Origin: REEB95 sp035934235 | Lineage (GTDB): Bacteria > Pseudomonadota > Alphaproteobacteria > ATCC43930 > CGMCC-115725 | Length of the DNA stretch: 64,000 nt | NCBI GenBank assembly: GCA_035934235.1 | Contig: DASYYB010000045.1 | Span: 1 to 64,000 of the forward strand | Reading direction: 5' to 3' | Shown here: piece after piece, positions 63,130-64,000 of the stretch | Position numbering within the stretch: the first letter of the stretch is position 1 | Layout: each line of letters begins with the position of its first letter | The notes under the pieces: generated by a model | The model's input: the letters and a program-made list of their open reading frames with translations, nothing else | What the model was told of the DNA's origin: nothing | The model's database searches: none | Position numbers and translations under genes: made by a program

Positions 63130-64000
63130 TCAGGTCGCGACGGCGCCTTCGACGGTTTCAAGCTCGAACGCAGCCGCCATCAAGGCGCGTGTATAGGCCT
63201 GACGCGGCGATTCGAAGATCTGACGCGCCGACCCTTGCTCCACTGCCTTGCCGTCCTTCATCACCAGGATTTGGTGCGCCAGCGCCTTCACCACGCGCAA
63301 ATCGTGGCTGATGAACAAATAGGCGATGTTGTAGCGCCGCTGCAAATCGCGCAGCAGATCGACCATCTGCGCCTGCAGCGACATGTCGAGCGCTGACGTC
63401 GGCTCGTCGAGCACGATGAGGCGCGGCCGCAGCGCCAGGATGCGGGCAAAGGCGAGACGCTGCCGCATGCCGCCGGAGAATTCGTGCGGATAGCGGTCGA
63501 CGGCATCGCGCGGCAACGCGACCGCATCGAGCGCCTCTTCCACAAGCCGGCGACGCCCGGCCGTATCGCCGCCGAGACCATGCACCTTGAGCCCTTCTTC
63601 GACGATCTGGCCGATGGTGAGACGCGGCGACAGGCTCGAATACGGATCCTGGAAGACGATCTGCAACTCGCGCCGCAACGGCCGCATGGCACGGCCGCTG
63701 AGCCGATCCAGATGCTTGCCGTCGTAGACGATGGCGCCCTGGCTTTCGACCAGCCGAAGTAGCGCCAGGCCGAGCGTCGTCTTGCCCGAGCCCGATTCAC
63801 CGACCACGCCGAGCGTCTCGCCGGCGCGCACCGCCAGATCGATACCATCGACCGCCTTGATGAAGCCGGTGACACGGCGGAACAGGCCGGTCTTGATCGG
63901 GAACCAGACCTTGACGTCCTTGCCGCCCATCAGCGCCGGCGTGCCATCGGCCGGCACCACCGGCGCGCCCTTGGGCTGGGCGTCGAGCAGATGGCGGGTG
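63130..64000 (-). CDS. C-terminal part of a YejF-like double ABC ATPase (partial)
   Basis: The minus strand is open from the stop at 63130 through the right edge. The visible 289 residues hold one ATPase domain with Walker A GESGSGKTT, signature FSGGMRQRLAFAR and Walker B LIVLDEPTSALD. They are preceded by a segment reading TRHLLDAQPKGAPV, the linker that joins the two ATPase halves in YejF-type proteins. The full gene therefore probably encodes two fused ATPases of an oligopeptide/microcin-C-type importer. The first half lies outside the window. A GTG at 63960 is thus not the start. Confidence 0.82.
   Translation of the reverse strand, partial: TRHLLDAQPKGAPVVPADGTPALMGGKDVKVWFPIKTGLFRRVTGFIKAVDGIDLAVRAGETLGVVGESGSGKTTLGLALLRLVESQGAIVYDGKHLDRLSGRAMRPLRRELQIVFQDPYSSLSPRLTIGQIVEEGLKVHGLGGDTAGRRRLVEEALDAVALPRDAVDRYPHEFSGGMRQRLAFARILALRPRLIVLDEPTSALDMSLQAQMVDLLRDLQRRYNIAYLFISHDLRVVKALAHQILVMKDGKAVEQGSARQIFESPRQAYTRALMAAAFELETVEGAVAT

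Overview
The window comes from a high-GC alphaproteobacterium. The evidence is gene content and order: cobS-cobT beside a J-domain gene and bolA, aroK-aroB, xerD-accA, secA next to a parvulin chaperone and argJ, comF-grxC-nitrilase-DUF1178, a nadABC operon facing a NUDIX-type NAD regulator, and an NDUFAF5-like methyltransferase. A Rhodospirillales- or Rhizobiales-type genome fits, but I cannot name the genus. I see no prophage, insertion sequence, CRISPR array or integrative element. Genes are densely packed and no gene-free stretch exceeds about 300 bases.

Layout. Positions 1-5226 (minus) hold a central-carbon operon, tkt-gap-unknown-fba-thiE, followed by the start of a membrane protein. A tRNA-Gln and a tautomerase lie at 5410-6010. 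Two MFS transporters and a lipid-enzyme fusion follow (6077-10690). A branched-chain-type ABC transporter (10908-15524), with LivM and LivG fused, converges on a minus-strand run: nadA-nadB-nadC, then tcuA-tcuB and an unusual SDR (15521-22233). The regulator gene nadQ diverges from nadA, and their shared intergenic region carries two copies of an ATGCTn(n5)nAnCAT-like inverted repeat and two overlapping divergent promoter candidates.

Positions 23501-31896 form the most unusual part: a Wzx-like flippase, a polysaccharide-deacetylase-like protein, an ATP-grasp ligase, a FemAB/CelD-type acyltransferase and a 963-residue protein joining a phosphoribosyltransferase-like, a kinase-like and a HAD phosphatase domain. 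No glycosyltransferase is present. I propose that this cluster makes or tailors an exported conjugate of unknown chemistry.

The rest is mostly housekeeping: two small membrane proteins, tRNA-Met overlapping the end of rlmN, an IalB-like protein, a quinone oxidoreductase, a GNAT enzyme, cobaltochelatase CobST, J-domain protein, BolA, a ribbon-helix-helix regulator with a palindrome just upstream, aroBK, a large periplasmic unknown, xerD, accA, an orphan OmpR-type regulator with DegP, secA, a parvulin, argJ, a MutT-type NUDIX enzyme, methyltransferases, ComF, glutaredoxin, nitrilase, pgk, GST, an M17 aminopeptidase, a DUF2628 protein, and the C-terminal half of a YejF-like peptide ABC ATPase cut by the right edge.

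All functions are read from motifs and family resemblance by eye; no database search was possible.
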